Source: Corynebacterium sp. HMSC04H06 (GTDB lineage Bacteria > Actinomycetota > Actinomycetes > Mycobacteriales > Mycobacteriaceae). From it: a stretch of DNA of 64,000 nucleotides. Shown piece after piece: positions 27,657-37,585 of the stretch. The stretch is taken from assembly GCF_001815935.1 (NCBI RefSeq), contig NZ_KV823416.1, positions 17,634 through 81,633 on the forward strand, in the 5' to 3' direction. Below the pieces are notes generated by a model that was not told the DNA's origin, ran no database searches, and saw only the letters and a list, made by a program, of their open reading frames with translations. Positions within the stretch are counted from its first letter, which is position 1; the number at the start of each line of letters is the position of its first letter. A program made the position numbers and the translations under genes.

Positions 27657-27744
27657 TGGGCATCTCCTCCTTTCGAGGTGAAATAGTGTTTCTCATCCTC
27701 GCTATATGGTTACTAAAAACTTTATCTAAGACTAAATAAAAAGG

Positions 27745-27772
27745 GGCGCCGAGGATAACCTCCCCCGGCGCC
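27745..27772 (-). terminator. Attenuating terminator between grpE and dnaJ
   Basis: Minus strand: GGCGCC, four unpaired bases, GAGG, a 4-nt loop, CCTC and GGCGCC, followed by CCTTTTTATTTA. It looks like a full intrinsic terminator inside the chaperone operon, in the 127-bp grpE-dnaJ gap. Confidence 0.7.
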
Positions 27773-27783
27773 ACCATTAGGAA

Positions 27784-28520
27784 CTAGCTCTGCTCGGACC
27801 CGTGCGAGTCCGCGCCGCCGTCCACCTCATCCGTGGATGCGGACGAATCACTGGGGTCGGCGATGATAACCATCGCGTTGCGCACCAGCCGGTCGTCGAC
27901 GCGGTAGCCGCGTCGCAGCACGGTGCCCAGTACCTTCTCATCGCCACTGGAGAGATCCTGCACTGCCTCGTGGATCTCTGGGTCGAAGGCGTCGCCCTCT
28001 TCGCCGAAGGCGGCGAGCTTCTGGCCCTGCAGCACGTTGTTGAGCTTGTCGGCCATAGACTTGAGCGGTCCGTCCTCCAAGTCCCCGTGCTGGCGGGCCA
28101 GCTCGAGGTCGTCGAGGATGGGCAGCAGCTGTGCGATGACCTGCGCCTTGGCGTTGTCAATAACACCCTGGCGCTCGCGCTCGGTCCGGCGGCGGTAGTT
28201 GGTGTACTCCGCGTTCAGACGCTGGAGGTCCTCGGTGCGCTCGGCCAGCTGTGCCTCGAGGTTCGGCTCGCCGGCCGCCTCGGGGTCGACGTCGCCCTCG
28301 ACGTCGGCCAGGGCCTCGTCGACATCTGCCTCGAGCGTGGGATCTAGCACGGCCTCTTCGGCGGCGTCCGCCTCCGCGTCGGCCTGGGCTTCCGCGCCTG
28401 CGGCCGACTGGGCATCGGCAGCCTCGGCGGCAGCTTCCTCAGCACGGTCCGCCGAGGTAGCCTCCGGATCGGTGTTGTCCGGGTCGCCGGGGTTATCCGG
28501 CATTCCGTTGAACTGAGTCA

Positions 28521-28521
<1 letters not shown>
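27784..28521 (-). CDS. grpE: Nucleotide exchange factor GrpE
   Basis: A 245-aa GrpE, the ADP/ATP exchange factor for DnaK. The first about 95 residues are a very acidic Ala/Asp/Glu-rich extension ([21 protein letters not shown]). Then come the dimerising long helix ([20 protein letters not shown]), the conserved [17 protein letters not shown] block and the C-terminal beta domain with [17 protein letters not shown] and [21 protein letters not shown]. The start codon overlaps the dnaK stop by one base (TAATG), so translation is coupled. A pronounced acidic N-terminus is common in actinobacterial GrpE. Confidence 0.95.
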
Positions 28522-30383
<1,862 letters not shown>

Positions 30384-30418
30384 AGTCTTTTCTCCTTCTA
30401 AGTGTTTGTTTCTCTTAA

Positions 30419-30439
30419 GTTGATTGCCTGTGGCTCAAC
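30419..30439 (-). promoter_or_regulatory. Proximal HAIR-like operator of dnaK
   Basis: GTTGATT, seven bases, GCTCAAC: 10 of 14 consensus positions of CTTGAGT-N7-ACTCAAG, 36 bp before the dnaK start and downstream of the SigH-type promoter. Confidence 0.6.
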
Positions 30440-30463
30440 TTCTGATGAGCACGTCAGCCACTC

Positions 30464-30490
30464 TAACAGAAGTTTGCTCCAAGTTGTTCC
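30464..30490 (-). promoter_or_regulatory. SigH-type promoter of dnaK
   Basis: Minus strand: TGGAAC with GGAAC at 30490-30486, a 17-nt spacer, then TGTTA (30468-30464), matching kGGAAy-N17-yGTTr. It sits between the two HAIR sites. Confidence 0.65.
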
Positions 30491-30493
30491 AAA

Positions 30494-30514
30494 CCTGAGT
30501 GCTGGCCACTCAAT
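30494..30514 (-). promoter_or_regulatory. Distal HAIR operator of dnaK
   Basis: CCTGAGT, seven bases, ACTCAAT: 12 of 14 consensus positions, immediately upstream of the -35 of the SigH-type promoter. Confidence 0.82.
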
Positions 30515-30539
30515 CTACACAACGCACCAACCCTCAAAG

Positions 30540-30569
30540 TTGTTCCCGCTCGACTCAACTCTTTAAAAT
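30540..30569 (+). promoter_or_regulatory. Candidate promoter for the small acidic protein gene
   Basis: TTGTTC (30540-30545), an 18-nt spacer, and TAAAAT (30564-30569) on the plus strand. A HAIR-like right half ACTCAAC (30553-30559) lies in the spacer, so HspR might also touch this promoter. It would leave a leader of about 230 nt before 30804. Between 30570 and 30803 I see no gene. Confidence 0.4.
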
Positions 30570-30803
30570 ATCCCTGTTTATCCAGCTCAGAGCACATCGT
30601 CCACCTTCGGTTCCGCGATGGTGTCCGAAAGTTACCTCCAACAGGTATCCGAAAGAGGATAGGCAAGAGGCTCAAAAGTCGGCAGACTGTAAAGCACAGC
30701 AGCCGGGAACGGTCGCAACAGCAACGGGACTGGCTGGTTTTCGACCACCCCGGGCTGCTCCTACGCGAGAGATTCAGATTCTTCTACACCGAAAGGAACT
30801 ATT

Positions 30804-30995
30804 ATGTTCGACTTCCTGACCGACCTCAGCTCCGCTATCGACTTCGAGCAGCTCATCAAGGGCATCTCCGACCTGATCGACAGCTCCTCCGAGGGCACCG
30901 AGGGCGAGGGCCTGTCCTCCGCTTTCGAGGGCCTGTCCTCCTCCGAGGACTCCGCTTCTGAGGCTGCCGAGTCCGCCGAGGCTGCTTCCAAGTAA
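30804..30995 (+). CDS. 63-aa acidic, Ser/Glu-rich small protein (possible mycomembrane/porin-type)
   Basis: A very strong AAAGGAAC ribosome-binding site precedes the ATG. The first 27 residues (MFDFLTDLSSAIDFEQLIKG...) can form an amphipathic helix, and the rest is Ser/Glu/Ala low complexity (SSSEDSASEAAESAEAASK). Codon choice is almost entirely the preferred GAG/TCC/CTG/ATC set, as in highly expressed genes. Size, acidity, absence of a signal peptide and high-expression codons recall the small corynebacterial PorA/PorH/ProtX-type proteins of the mycolate outer membrane, but I see no sequence identity I could name. A large hairpin follows the gene. The function is therefore a guess. Confidence 0.72.
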   Translation: MFDFLTDLSSAIDFEQLIKGISDLIDSSSEGTEGEGLSSAFEGLSSSEDSASEAAESAEAASK

Positions 30996-31317
30996 GCCTT
31001 TAACCTCCACTAAATAGAGGCACAAGACTCTTTCACTGAACTTCCCCCGCCGCCCGAGTTCGCGTCGCTCCCAAAAAGAGCACCGCATGGGACAAAACTC
31101 GGACGGCGGGGGTTCCTCTATCTCCAGCCCGTGGCATCACACAACACCGGCGCCAGCACCACAGCGCTAACGATGCCACCTGCCGCACCGCACCACGTCC
31201 ACCTTCCTGATTCCACCACTCCGACTCCGCCTAGCTCGGACGATCGCTTACGGACTAACGTTGAATACAGAACTTTCATCAAGACCGCACCTCGTTCCGC
31301 TCGCCAAAGGAGTCCGC
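30996..31317. other. Intergenic region between small acidic gene and histidine kinase
   Basis: It contains a big hairpin at 31044-31112. The rest up to the kinase ribosome-binding site (AAAGGAG at 31304-31310) shows no supported gene. A TTG at 31261 is in frame with the kinase but lacks a ribosome-binding site. Confidence 0.5.
31044..31112 (+). terminator. Large GC-rich hairpin after the small acidic gene
   Basis: CCCCCGCCGCCCGAGTT (31044-31060) pairs with AACTCGGACGGCGGGGG (31096-31112), 16 of 17 bp, with a 35-nt loop containing a GCTC/GAGC mini-stem. The following GGTTCCTCTA is only weakly U-rich. It is probably a transcript-end or mRNA-stabilising structure. Confidence 0.6.
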
Positions 31318-32502
31318 ATGTCAGCACTACGACCCCTGCCTGCCCTGCGCAAGCTCCGATCCGTCATGACGCTGGAACGGGCCGCCATCGTCGTGGGCGC
31401 CTTCTGCCTACTACTCACCCTGCTCGGAGCGGCCATGGAGCCGCCGGAGCTCCAGTTGGTCTCCGTAGTGTTGGGAATCGCGCTGAGCTGCGCGACCGTG
31501 GGGGCCTACCGCTACCCACTGGCGATGTCGGTGTTCTACCTCATTATCTGGATGACCGCCTCGCTCAGCACTCACAACACCTACCTCAGCTGTATCTTTA
31601 TCGTTCCGGCCTTGGCCGCCATCGTGGCCTACCACGGGCGCGTGTGGCTCACCGCGGGCGTCGCCCTGACGTTGTGGGTAGCCGGCCTCATCGATCCGGT
31701 CTCAGACCAAACCACCGTCAACCTCCCCACCGCCGCGACCTGGGGCATGTACGTCAGCCTGGGCGTCGTCATCGGCAGCGCCTACGGGCACTCGGCGCGA
31801 CGCTACAAATCAGCCATGGTGGAATGGGACCGCGACGTGCACAGGCGGCAAAACGATCTCGCCGAGATGCTGCATAATTCGGCCGTGTCCAGCATGACGG
31901 TCAACACCATGCAGCTGGAGGCCCTGAGCCTGGAGTACGCCAAGGATCCCAAGCTGGCCGAGCGCCTCGATGAGCTCAGCGACTCCATGCGCTCGACGAT
32001 GTCCGAGATCCGCGCTTTGACCAGCGTCCTGCGCAGCGCCAACGACGATCCCCAGTCGGTGCTCGGCATCGGCGACAAGACCGGCAAGAAACCCAGCACT
32101 TTCGCGAAGCTGCTGACCGAAGAAGCCGCCCGGCTCCAAAAGCTGAACCGCCAGCCCAAGACGACGGTCTTGCTAGATGATTTCGATCCCAGCTTCAGCC
32201 AGGACGTTCTCGACGCGGTCGCCGCCATCGTCAACGAGGCCTGCATCAACGCCGTCAAGTACTCCCCGCCCAGCGCGGGAATTAGCCTGACCGTCCGGCC
32301 CTATCTGGGATGGATTAGCCTGACCATTTCCAACCCGATTGCGGCTTCCCGGGTGGCCGACAATTCCATGTCCTCGGGCATCGGCCAAGCCTCCATGCAC
32401 CGGATCGCCACCACCATCGACGCCAAGCTCGCCAGCACGGAAAACGACGGCAACTGGGAGGTCACGTTATCTCTTCCACCACATAGCTATACACGTCGGT
32501 AA
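31318..32502 (+). CDS. NarL-type sensor histidine kinase
   Basis: A 394-aa membrane kinase. The first about 150 residues hold five or six hydrophobic helices (AAIVVGAFCLLLTLLGAAM, YPLAMSVFYLIIWMTASL, AATWGMYVSLGVVIGS). The HisKA_3-type dimerisation helix carries the phospho-acceptor in LAEMLHNSAVSSMTV (His186), and the ATPase domain has the N-box VNEACINAVKYS and a short G-box SGIGQASMHRIA. The H-box is unusual: NarL-type kinases normally read ARELHDxV. The ATG at 31318 has AAAGGAG 8 nt upstream and is preferred to the TTG at 31261. A 54-aa secreted-type peptide and the response regulator follow, so the membrane domain may sense that peptide. Confidence 0.85.
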   Translation: MSALRPLPALRKLRSVMTLERAAIVVGAFCLLLTLLGAAMEPPELQLVSVVLGIALSCATVGAYRYPLAMSVFYLIIWMTASLSTHNTYLSCIFIVPALAAIVAYHGRVWLTAGVALTLWVAGLIDPVSDQTTVNLPTAATWGMYVSLGVVIGSAYGHSARRYKSAMVEWDRDVHRRQNDLAEMLHNSAVSSMTVNTMQLEALSLEYAKDPKLAERLDELSDSMRSTMSEIRALTSVLRSANDDPQSVLGIGDKTGKKPSTFAKLLTEEAARLQKLNRQPKTTVLLDDFDPSFSQDVLDAVAAIVNEACINAVKYSPPSAGISLTVRPYLGWISLTISNPIAASRVADNSMSSGIGQASMHRIATTIDAKLASTENDGNWEVTLSLPPHSYTRR

Positions 32503-32514
32503 TCTCACATAACC

Positions 32515-32544
32515 TTGGCGAATATCATTGAGCTAAGTTATGCT
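32515..32544 (+). promoter_or_regulatory. Candidate promoter before the peptide-regulator genes
   Basis: TTGGCG (32515-32520), an 18-nt spacer, and TATGCT (32539-32544), in the 97-bp gap between the kinase stop and the peptide gene. It would allow peptide and regulator expression independent of the kinase. Confidence 0.4.
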
Positions 32545-32599
32545 AACGCTTGTTATCATCTCAACCACTCTCTAGAACTCTCCCTGGAAAGGACCCCTA

Positions 32600-32764
32600 A
32601 TGAACGCTCTCGCAGGTTTCCTCGCCCCGCTGCTCCTTTCTTCCCAGCTGATCGGCGGCGCCCCCGCCCTTAGCTCCCAGGACGCACCGGTTACCGTCGC
32701 CCCGTACGAGTCCGCCGCTGAGAAGGCCTTCGGCTGCCCGTCCCCGTTTTGCCCGGGCCGGTAA
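32600..32764 (+). CDS. 54-aa secreted-type peptide between kinase and response regulator
   Basis: Not a long frame, but well supported. GGAAAGGA lies 8 nt before the ATG, and the protein starts with a Sec-like signal (MNALAGFLAPLLLSSQLIGG) with a plausible cleavage after APA. A mature part of about 30 residues ends in the two-cysteine sequence FGCPSPFCPGR. It lies between a histidine kinase and its response regulator and overlaps the regulator start by 16 bp, so their translation is probably coupled. By position it could be a signal peptide, a kinase ligand or a regulatory leader. I recognise no family. Confidence 0.65.
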   Translation: MNALAGFLAPLLLSSQLIGGAPALSSQDAPVTVAPYESAAEKAFGCPSPFCPGR

Positions 32765-33417
32765 TTAACCTCCTGGTCGTCGACGACGACCCGCTGGTAC
32801 TCGAAGCGTTAGGACACTACTTCGCTAGCGCGGACGACATGAAGGTGGGCGCTACCGCCGAAAATGGAAAAGCCGCCCTTGCTCTGCTCGGGGAGCAAGA
32901 TTTTGACGTCATCGTGGCAGATATTCACATGCCGGAAATGGACGGCACGACACTGCTGCGCGAGGTCGGGGAGATGGACAATCCCCCGGTCTTTATCGCG
33001 ATGACCGCGATGGACAATGACGACACCCTCTTGGATGTCATGTCCCATAAGGCAGCCGCTTATATCCTGAAGAGCTCGAAGCCCGCCTATATTTTGGAAA
33101 CGGTGCGCGAAGCCGTCAAGGGCGGCACGGTGGTCACGCCACAGTCACTGACCCGCTTGGTCGAGCACCTGCCGGAGCTCCAGAACACCACCACTATGCG
33201 CCCGACGGCCGCGTTGGATAGCCACGATATTCCCCCGGCGCAGCTGCGGGTGTTGGAGCTGCTGTGCGAGGGGCAGTCGAACGCGGAGATCGCGGCATCG
33301 ACGGGCTATGCCGACGGCACGATTAAAAAATACATCTCTTACCTGCTGGCCGAATTCCAGGCCAAGTCGCGCCTAGATCTGGCTATTAAGGCACTCAAGG
33401 CCGGCTACGGCCAGTAG
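32749..33417 (+). CDS. NarL/LuxR-type response regulator
   Basis: A 222-aa regulator with a receiver domain (NLLVVDDDPLVLEALG; phospho-acceptor Asp58 in VIVADIHMPEMDG; Lys in AYILKSSKP) and a C-terminal LuxR helix-turn-helix (PAQLRVLELLCEGQSNAEIAASTG, then GTIKKYISYLLAEF). The only in-frame start that keeps the first beta strand is TTG at 32749, with no ribosome-binding site of its own; it lies inside the 54-aa peptide gene, implying coupling. A stop in this frame at 32719-32721 limits any upstream extension. It is the cognate partner of the kinase at 31318. Target genes are unknown; the small acidic gene and the operon itself are candidates. Confidence 0.87.
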   Translation: MPGPVINLLVVDDDPLVLEALGHYFASADDMKVGATAENGKAALALLGEQDFDVIVADIHMPEMDGTTLLREVGEMDNPPVFIAMTAMDNDDTLLDVMSHKAAAYILKSSKPAYILETVREAVKGGTVVTPQSLTRLVEHLPELQNTTTMRPTAALDSHDIPPAQLRVLELLCEGQSNAEIAASTGYADGTIKKYISYLLAEFQAKSRLDLAIKALKAGYGQ

Positions 33418-34068
33418 TGACTGCCCACCCCGTCCTACCCCCTAGGTCGGGACTTCCTGCGGAAACAAATCAGCCTTCCTACCCCCATTAGGCATTTTTG
33501 CCTACACACTAGCGTCAGTTGTGTGGGTTTCTTATAATGACCGCAATAGCAAGCAGTATTACACCCACCCGCTTGTCGTAGCTTAGGTCACAAGGGGGGT
33601 AGGGTGGCTGCACAACATAACGGTCGTTCCGCCCGGGGCGTCCGCAACCACGAGTCTTGGTCTTAGCTCTAGTGCCTGAGTGCTAACTCCAGACCTAGTT
33701 CTATCTCTTTGTCCTCGAGCCAGGTAAGGAAGGTGAGCGTTGAACGTCTTTCTGGCGCGGATCCGCCGCGCGAGTGACCGGCCTCCCGTATAGACAGCCG
33801 GCACACTCCGCCACAAAGATTGGTCCAACCTGCGGCACGCGCACCCGCGTGCACGGCAAGCGTATGGCTGCTTCCCCGCCAGAGACTTCTGCCCCACCCC
33901 TGTTGGGGCGGCGTTCGACGCGGCGGAAGCGTTAAATAACACTTTCCATTTCCACCCGGCCCGGGTAACACCCCGGGACGCTCGACTAACCCGCACGCCA
34001 GCTGGGGATAGCCGCAGCGGGCCACCATCACCGGCCCGGGTCTCACCGCACACAGAGGTAGAACCACA
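33418..34068. other. 650-bp intergenic region before putA
   Basis: Just after the regulator are two small stems, TAGGC/GCCTA (33489-33504) and CACAC/GTGTG (33505-33525) followed by GGTTTCTT, a weak terminator candidate. A TATAAT follows at 33533-33538. If that is the putA promoter, the leader is about 525 nt long. The leader contains a GCCCCA/TGGGGC stem (about 33891-33910), CCCGGG pairs at about 33960-33977, and a 22-codon frame starting at the ATG at 33864. I see no convincing gene and no riboswitch that I recognise. Confidence 0.45.
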
Positions 34069-37000
34069 ATGACTTCTCCTGCCAACACCCGTTTGCCCGA
34101 ATCCGACGACGTCGAAGCCATCGTCGAATCCGCCGTCCGCCAGGCCCGCACCTGGCTCGCCGCTAGTGCTAACGAGAAAGACCAGGCCACCGAGCAGCTC
34201 GCGGACCTGCTGCGCGACACCGACGGCGTCAAGTTCACCATGGACTTCGTCGACCGCGTTATGCGCCCGGAAGACGACAAGGTCGCAGCCCACGCGCTGA
34301 AGAAGATTAACGAAAACTTCGATCCGGCCTTCCTGGGCAAGATCAACGCCTCCCTGATCGGCCTGGGCGGTTTCTTCGGACCGATCCTGCCGAACCTCGT
34401 GATGCCGCTGGCCCGCATGCGCATGCGTCAGATGGTCGGTCACCTGGTCGTCGACGCTGAGTCCGACGCCCTGAACAAGACCCTGGACAAGGCCGCCGAG
34501 TCCGGCGAGCAGCTCAACCTGAACCTGCTGGGCGAGGCCGTCCTCGGTGAAGACGAGGCCCGCTCCCGCGCCGAGCGCACCCTGGTTCTAATCCGCAACC
34601 CACGCGTGACCTACGTGTCCGTGAAGGCGTCTTCCATCGTGGCCCAGCTTAACCCGTGGGACATCGACGGCTCCGTCGAGCGCCTCAAGGAGCGCCTCCG
34701 CCCCCTCTACGAGGAGGCCGCCAAGCGCAGCCCCAACGTCTTCATCAACCTGGACATGGAGGAATACCACGACCTCCACCTGACCATCCGTCTGTTCAAG
34801 GAACTGCTCAGCGAGCCGGAATTCAAGGAGCTGGAGGCCGGCATCGTTCTGCAGGCCTACCTGCCAGACACCTTCGCCGCCCTACAGGAGCTGGCCGACT
34901 TCGCCAAGCAGCGCGTGGCCGAAGGCGGCGCCAAGATCAAGATCCGCCTGGTCAAGGGCGCCAACCTGTCCATGGAGCACGTCCAGGGCGAGGTCCACGG
35001 CTGGCCGGTCGCCCCCTACATCACCAAGCCGGAGGTCGACGCCAACTACTTCCGCCTGCTGGACTATATCCTGCGCGAAGAGTTCGCTGATTCCGTGCGG
35101 ATTGGCGTGGCCACCCACAACCTCTACACCGCCGCCCTGGCCGCGGAGCTGGGCAAGAAGCGCGGGGTCATGGACATGATGGACTCCGAGATGCTGCAAG
35201 GCATGTCCCCGGCGCAGCAGGAGGCCGTCCGCAAGGTCTTCGGCGGCCGCCAGATCCTCTACACCCCGGTCGTGCACATGGAAGACTTCGACGTCGCCGT
35301 GTCCTACCTGGTCCGCCGCCTGGAGGAGAACTCCGCCCCGCAGAACTTCCTCTACGCGCTGTTCGCCCCGGACGAGGCCCGCAGCGATCACCTGACCCCG
35401 CTGCAGGATCAGGAGGCCCGCTTCCGCCGCGCCGTGGAAGACCGCTGGGATACCTTCGCCGGCCCCCGCCGCCAGCAGGACCGCAACGCGGAGGAAGGCC
35501 AGGGCCGCCAGGCCCCGGTCACCGGTCGCTTTGTCAACGAGCCGGACACCGACCCGGCACTGCGGGCCAACCGCGAGTGGGCCCTGAAGTGGCTGGACAC
35601 CGACCCGGGCGAGCACACCGTTACCCAGGTCACCGATCCGGCCGAGGTGGAAACCGCCGTGGCCAAGGCTAAGACCCTGGCCGATAACTGGGGTTCGAAG
35701 ACCGGTCACGAGCGCGCTGAGGTCCTGGAGACCATCGGCGATCGCCTGGCCGATTACCGCGGCCGCCTGGTCAGCGTCATGGCTCACGAGGCCAACAAGA
35801 CCGTAACCCAGTCTGACCCGGAGGTCTCCGAGGCGATCGACTTCGCCACCTACTACGCGCACTCCGCGCGCCTGCTGGACGAGGCCCGCTCTAAGTTCAC
35901 CCCGAACCGCGTGACCGTGGTGACCCCGCCGTGGAACTTCCCCGTGGCCATCCCGGTCGGCGGCGTGCTGTCCTCCCTGGCCGCGGGCTCGACCGTCATC
36001 ATCAAGCCGGCCCCGCAGGTGGTCCACTGTGCCCAGGTCGCCGTGGAGGCCATCCACGCCGGTCTGAAGGAGCACGGCCTGGACACCGACCTGGTCCAGC
36101 TGGTCTACACCGATGAAAGCGACGCGGGCAAGACGCTCATCTCCCACGAGGACGTCGACGCCGTCATCCTGACGGGCGCTTCCGACACCGGCGCGCTCTT
36201 CCGCTCCTGGCGCCCGGAGATGAACCTGATGGCGGAGACCTCCGGCAAGAACGCGCTGATTATCACCCCGGCCGCCGACCCGGACCTGGCCATCCAGGAC
36301 CTGTACCTGTCCGCCTTCGGCCACTCCGGCCAGAAGTGCTCCGCGGCCTCCCTGGTCATCTTCGTCGGCGCCGCCGGCACCTCGGAGCGCCTGCGCAACC
36401 AGCTGCTGGACTCCGTGCGCACACTGATCCCGGGCCCGGGCTACGAGGTCAAGACCACCATGAACGGCCTGGCTGAGCCGCCGAGCGAGAAGCTCTTCCG
36501 CGGCCTGACCCAGCTGGAACCGGGCGAGAAGTGGCTCATCAAGCCGGAGAAGCTCAACGAGGAAGGCACCCTGTGGTCCCCGGGCATCCGCGACGGCGTC
36601 CAGCCGGGCTCCTGGTACCACCTCAACGAGTGCTTCGGCCCGGTGCTGGGCATCATGCACGCCGAGACCCTGGAGGAGGCCATCGAGTGGCAGAACTCCA
36701 CCGGCTACGGCCTCACCGGCGGTATCCACTCCCTGGATGACGAGGAGATCGACTACTGGATCGACCACGTCGAGGTCGGCAACGCCTACGTCAACCGAGG
36801 CATCACCGGCGCCATCGTCCAGCGCCAGTCCTTCGGCGGCTGGAAGAAGTCCGTCATGGGCCCAGGCGCCAAGGCCGGCGGCCCGAACTACGTGCCGCAG
36901 ATGGGCACCTGGGAGGACGGCGAGCTGCGCGCCCGCGACGTGGACATCAAGGCCAACATCGCCGGCGAGCTGCGCCAGTGGACCGACCGCCTGGACTCCG

Positions 37001-37533
37001 TCCTAGACGAGGGCGACGCCGCCTGGCTGTGGCGCGCCGCGGAGCTGGATCAACTGGCCTGGCAGGAAGAGTTCGGTCGCAACCACGACCGCACGGCCCT
37101 GATTTCGGAGGCCAATATCTTCCGCTACCGCCCGCTGCTGTCGGCCCTGTCCGTCCGCGTCGGCGAGGGCTACAAGGTCCGCGACGTCGCCCGCCAGCTG
37201 CTGGCCACCGCCATCACCGGCACCCCGATCGACATCTCCGCCCCGGCGAATATCGCCGCGGACCTGCGCGACATGGGCTTCCGCGCCCGCACCGCCAGCA
37301 CCGAGGAGTTCGCCAACGAGGTCGCCGAGATGTCCTCGGCCCGCATCCGCGCCCTCGGCGCAGTGGAGCAGTCGGTTCAGGAGGCCGCGGTCAAGTCCAA
37401 CTCGGTCGTCCTCGACCAGCCGGTCCTGGCCGATGGCCGCCGCGAGCTGCTGCCGTACCTGCTGGAGCAGGCCGTCTCCGTGACCATGCACCGCTTCGGC
37501 ATCATCCGCGAAATCGGCGATATCCGCCGCTAG
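34069..37533 (+). CDS. putA: Bifunctional proline dehydrogenase / glutamate-semialdehyde dehydrogenase
   Basis: A 1154-aa enzyme that oxidises proline to glutamate. The N-terminal FAD barrel (residues about 100-450) shows VSVKASSIVAQLNPWD, IRLVKGANLSMEH and VRIGVATHNLYTAALA. The C-terminal P5C/ALDH half (about 490-1010) shows TPPWNFPVAIPVGG, the Glu in NLMAETSGKNALI, the catalytic Cys in FGHSGQKCSAASLV, and FGGWKKSVMGPGAKAGGPNY. A further about 150 residues form the C-terminal tail. There is no N-terminal ribbon-helix-helix DNA-binding domain, so it is not autoregulatory like E. coli PutA. A GAGGTAG ribosome-binding site precedes the ATG after a long leader. Confidence 0.97.
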   Translation: MTSPANTRLPESDDVEAIVESAVRQARTWLAASANEKDQATEQLADLLRDTDGVKFTMDFVDRVMRPEDDKVAAHALKKINENFDPAFLGKINASLIGLGGFFGPILPNLVMPLARMRMRQMVGHLVVDAESDALNKTLDKAAESGEQLNLNLLGEAVLGEDEARSRAERTLVLIRNPRVTYVSVKASSIVAQLNPWDIDGSVERLKERLRPLYEEAAKRSPNVFINLDMEEYHDLHLTIRLFKELLSEPEFKELEAGIVLQAYLPDTFAALQELADFAKQRVAEGGAKIKIRLVKGANLSMEHVQGEVHGWPVAPYITKPEVDANYFRLLDYILREEFADSVRIGVATHNLYTAALAAELGKKRGVMDMMDSEMLQGMSPAQQEAVRKVFGGRQILYTPVVHMEDFDVAVSYLVRRLEENSAPQNFLYALFAPDEARSDHLTPLQDQEARFRRAVEDRWDTFAGPRRQQDRNAEEGQGRQAPVTGRFVNEPDTDPALRANREWALKWLDTDPGEHTVTQVTDPAEVETAVAKAKTLADNWGSKTGHERAEVLETIGDRLADYRGRLVSVMAHEANKTVTQSDPEVSEAIDFATYYAHSARLLDEARSKFTPNRVTVVTPPWNFPVAIPVGGVLSSLAAGSTVIIKPAPQVVHCAQVAVEAIHAGLKEHGLDTDLVQLVYTDESDAGKTLISHEDVDAVILTGASDTGALFRSWRPEMNLMAETSGKNALIITPAADPDLAIQDLYLSAFGHSGQKCSAASLVIFVGAAGTSERLRNQLLDSVRTLIPGPGYEVKTTMNGLAEPPSEKLFRGLTQLEPGEKWLIKPEKLNEEGTLWSPGIRDGVQPGSWYHLNECFGPVLGIMHAETLEEAIEWQNSTGYGLTGGIHSLDDEEIDYWIDHVEVGNAYVNRGITGAIVQRQSFGGWKKSVMGPGAKAGGPNYVPQMGTWEDGELRARDVDIKANIAGELRQWTDRLDSVLDEGDAAWLWRAAELDQLAWQEEFGRNHDRTALISEANIFRYRPLLSALSVRVGEGYKVRDVARQLLATAITGTPIDISAPANIAADLRDMGFRARTASTEEFANEVAEMSSARIRALGAVEQSVQEAAVKSNSVVLDQPVLADGRRELLPYLLEQAVSVTMHRFGIIREIGDIRR

Positions 37534-37585
37534 GGACGGTGCCAGCGTTTCCGCGGCCGCCGCTTGTATGGCATAGTTGGTTCCT

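Noticed and set aside
31044..31112. Third copy of the palindromic element (same 35-nt loop length)
   Set aside because: The arm sequences are unrelated to GAGAGTTCCGATCAA and it sits where a terminator is expected, so the equal loop length is probably coincidence.
31131..31877. 248-codon plus-strand frame overlapping the histidine kinase
   Set aside because: Low-complexity Pro/Thr/Arg translation in another frame of a clear kinase gene, with no ribosome-binding site.
34882..36768. 628-codon minus-strand open frame inside putA
   Set aside because: It is a shadow of a highly conserved gene; its translation is His/Gly/Val-rich without any recognisable domain.
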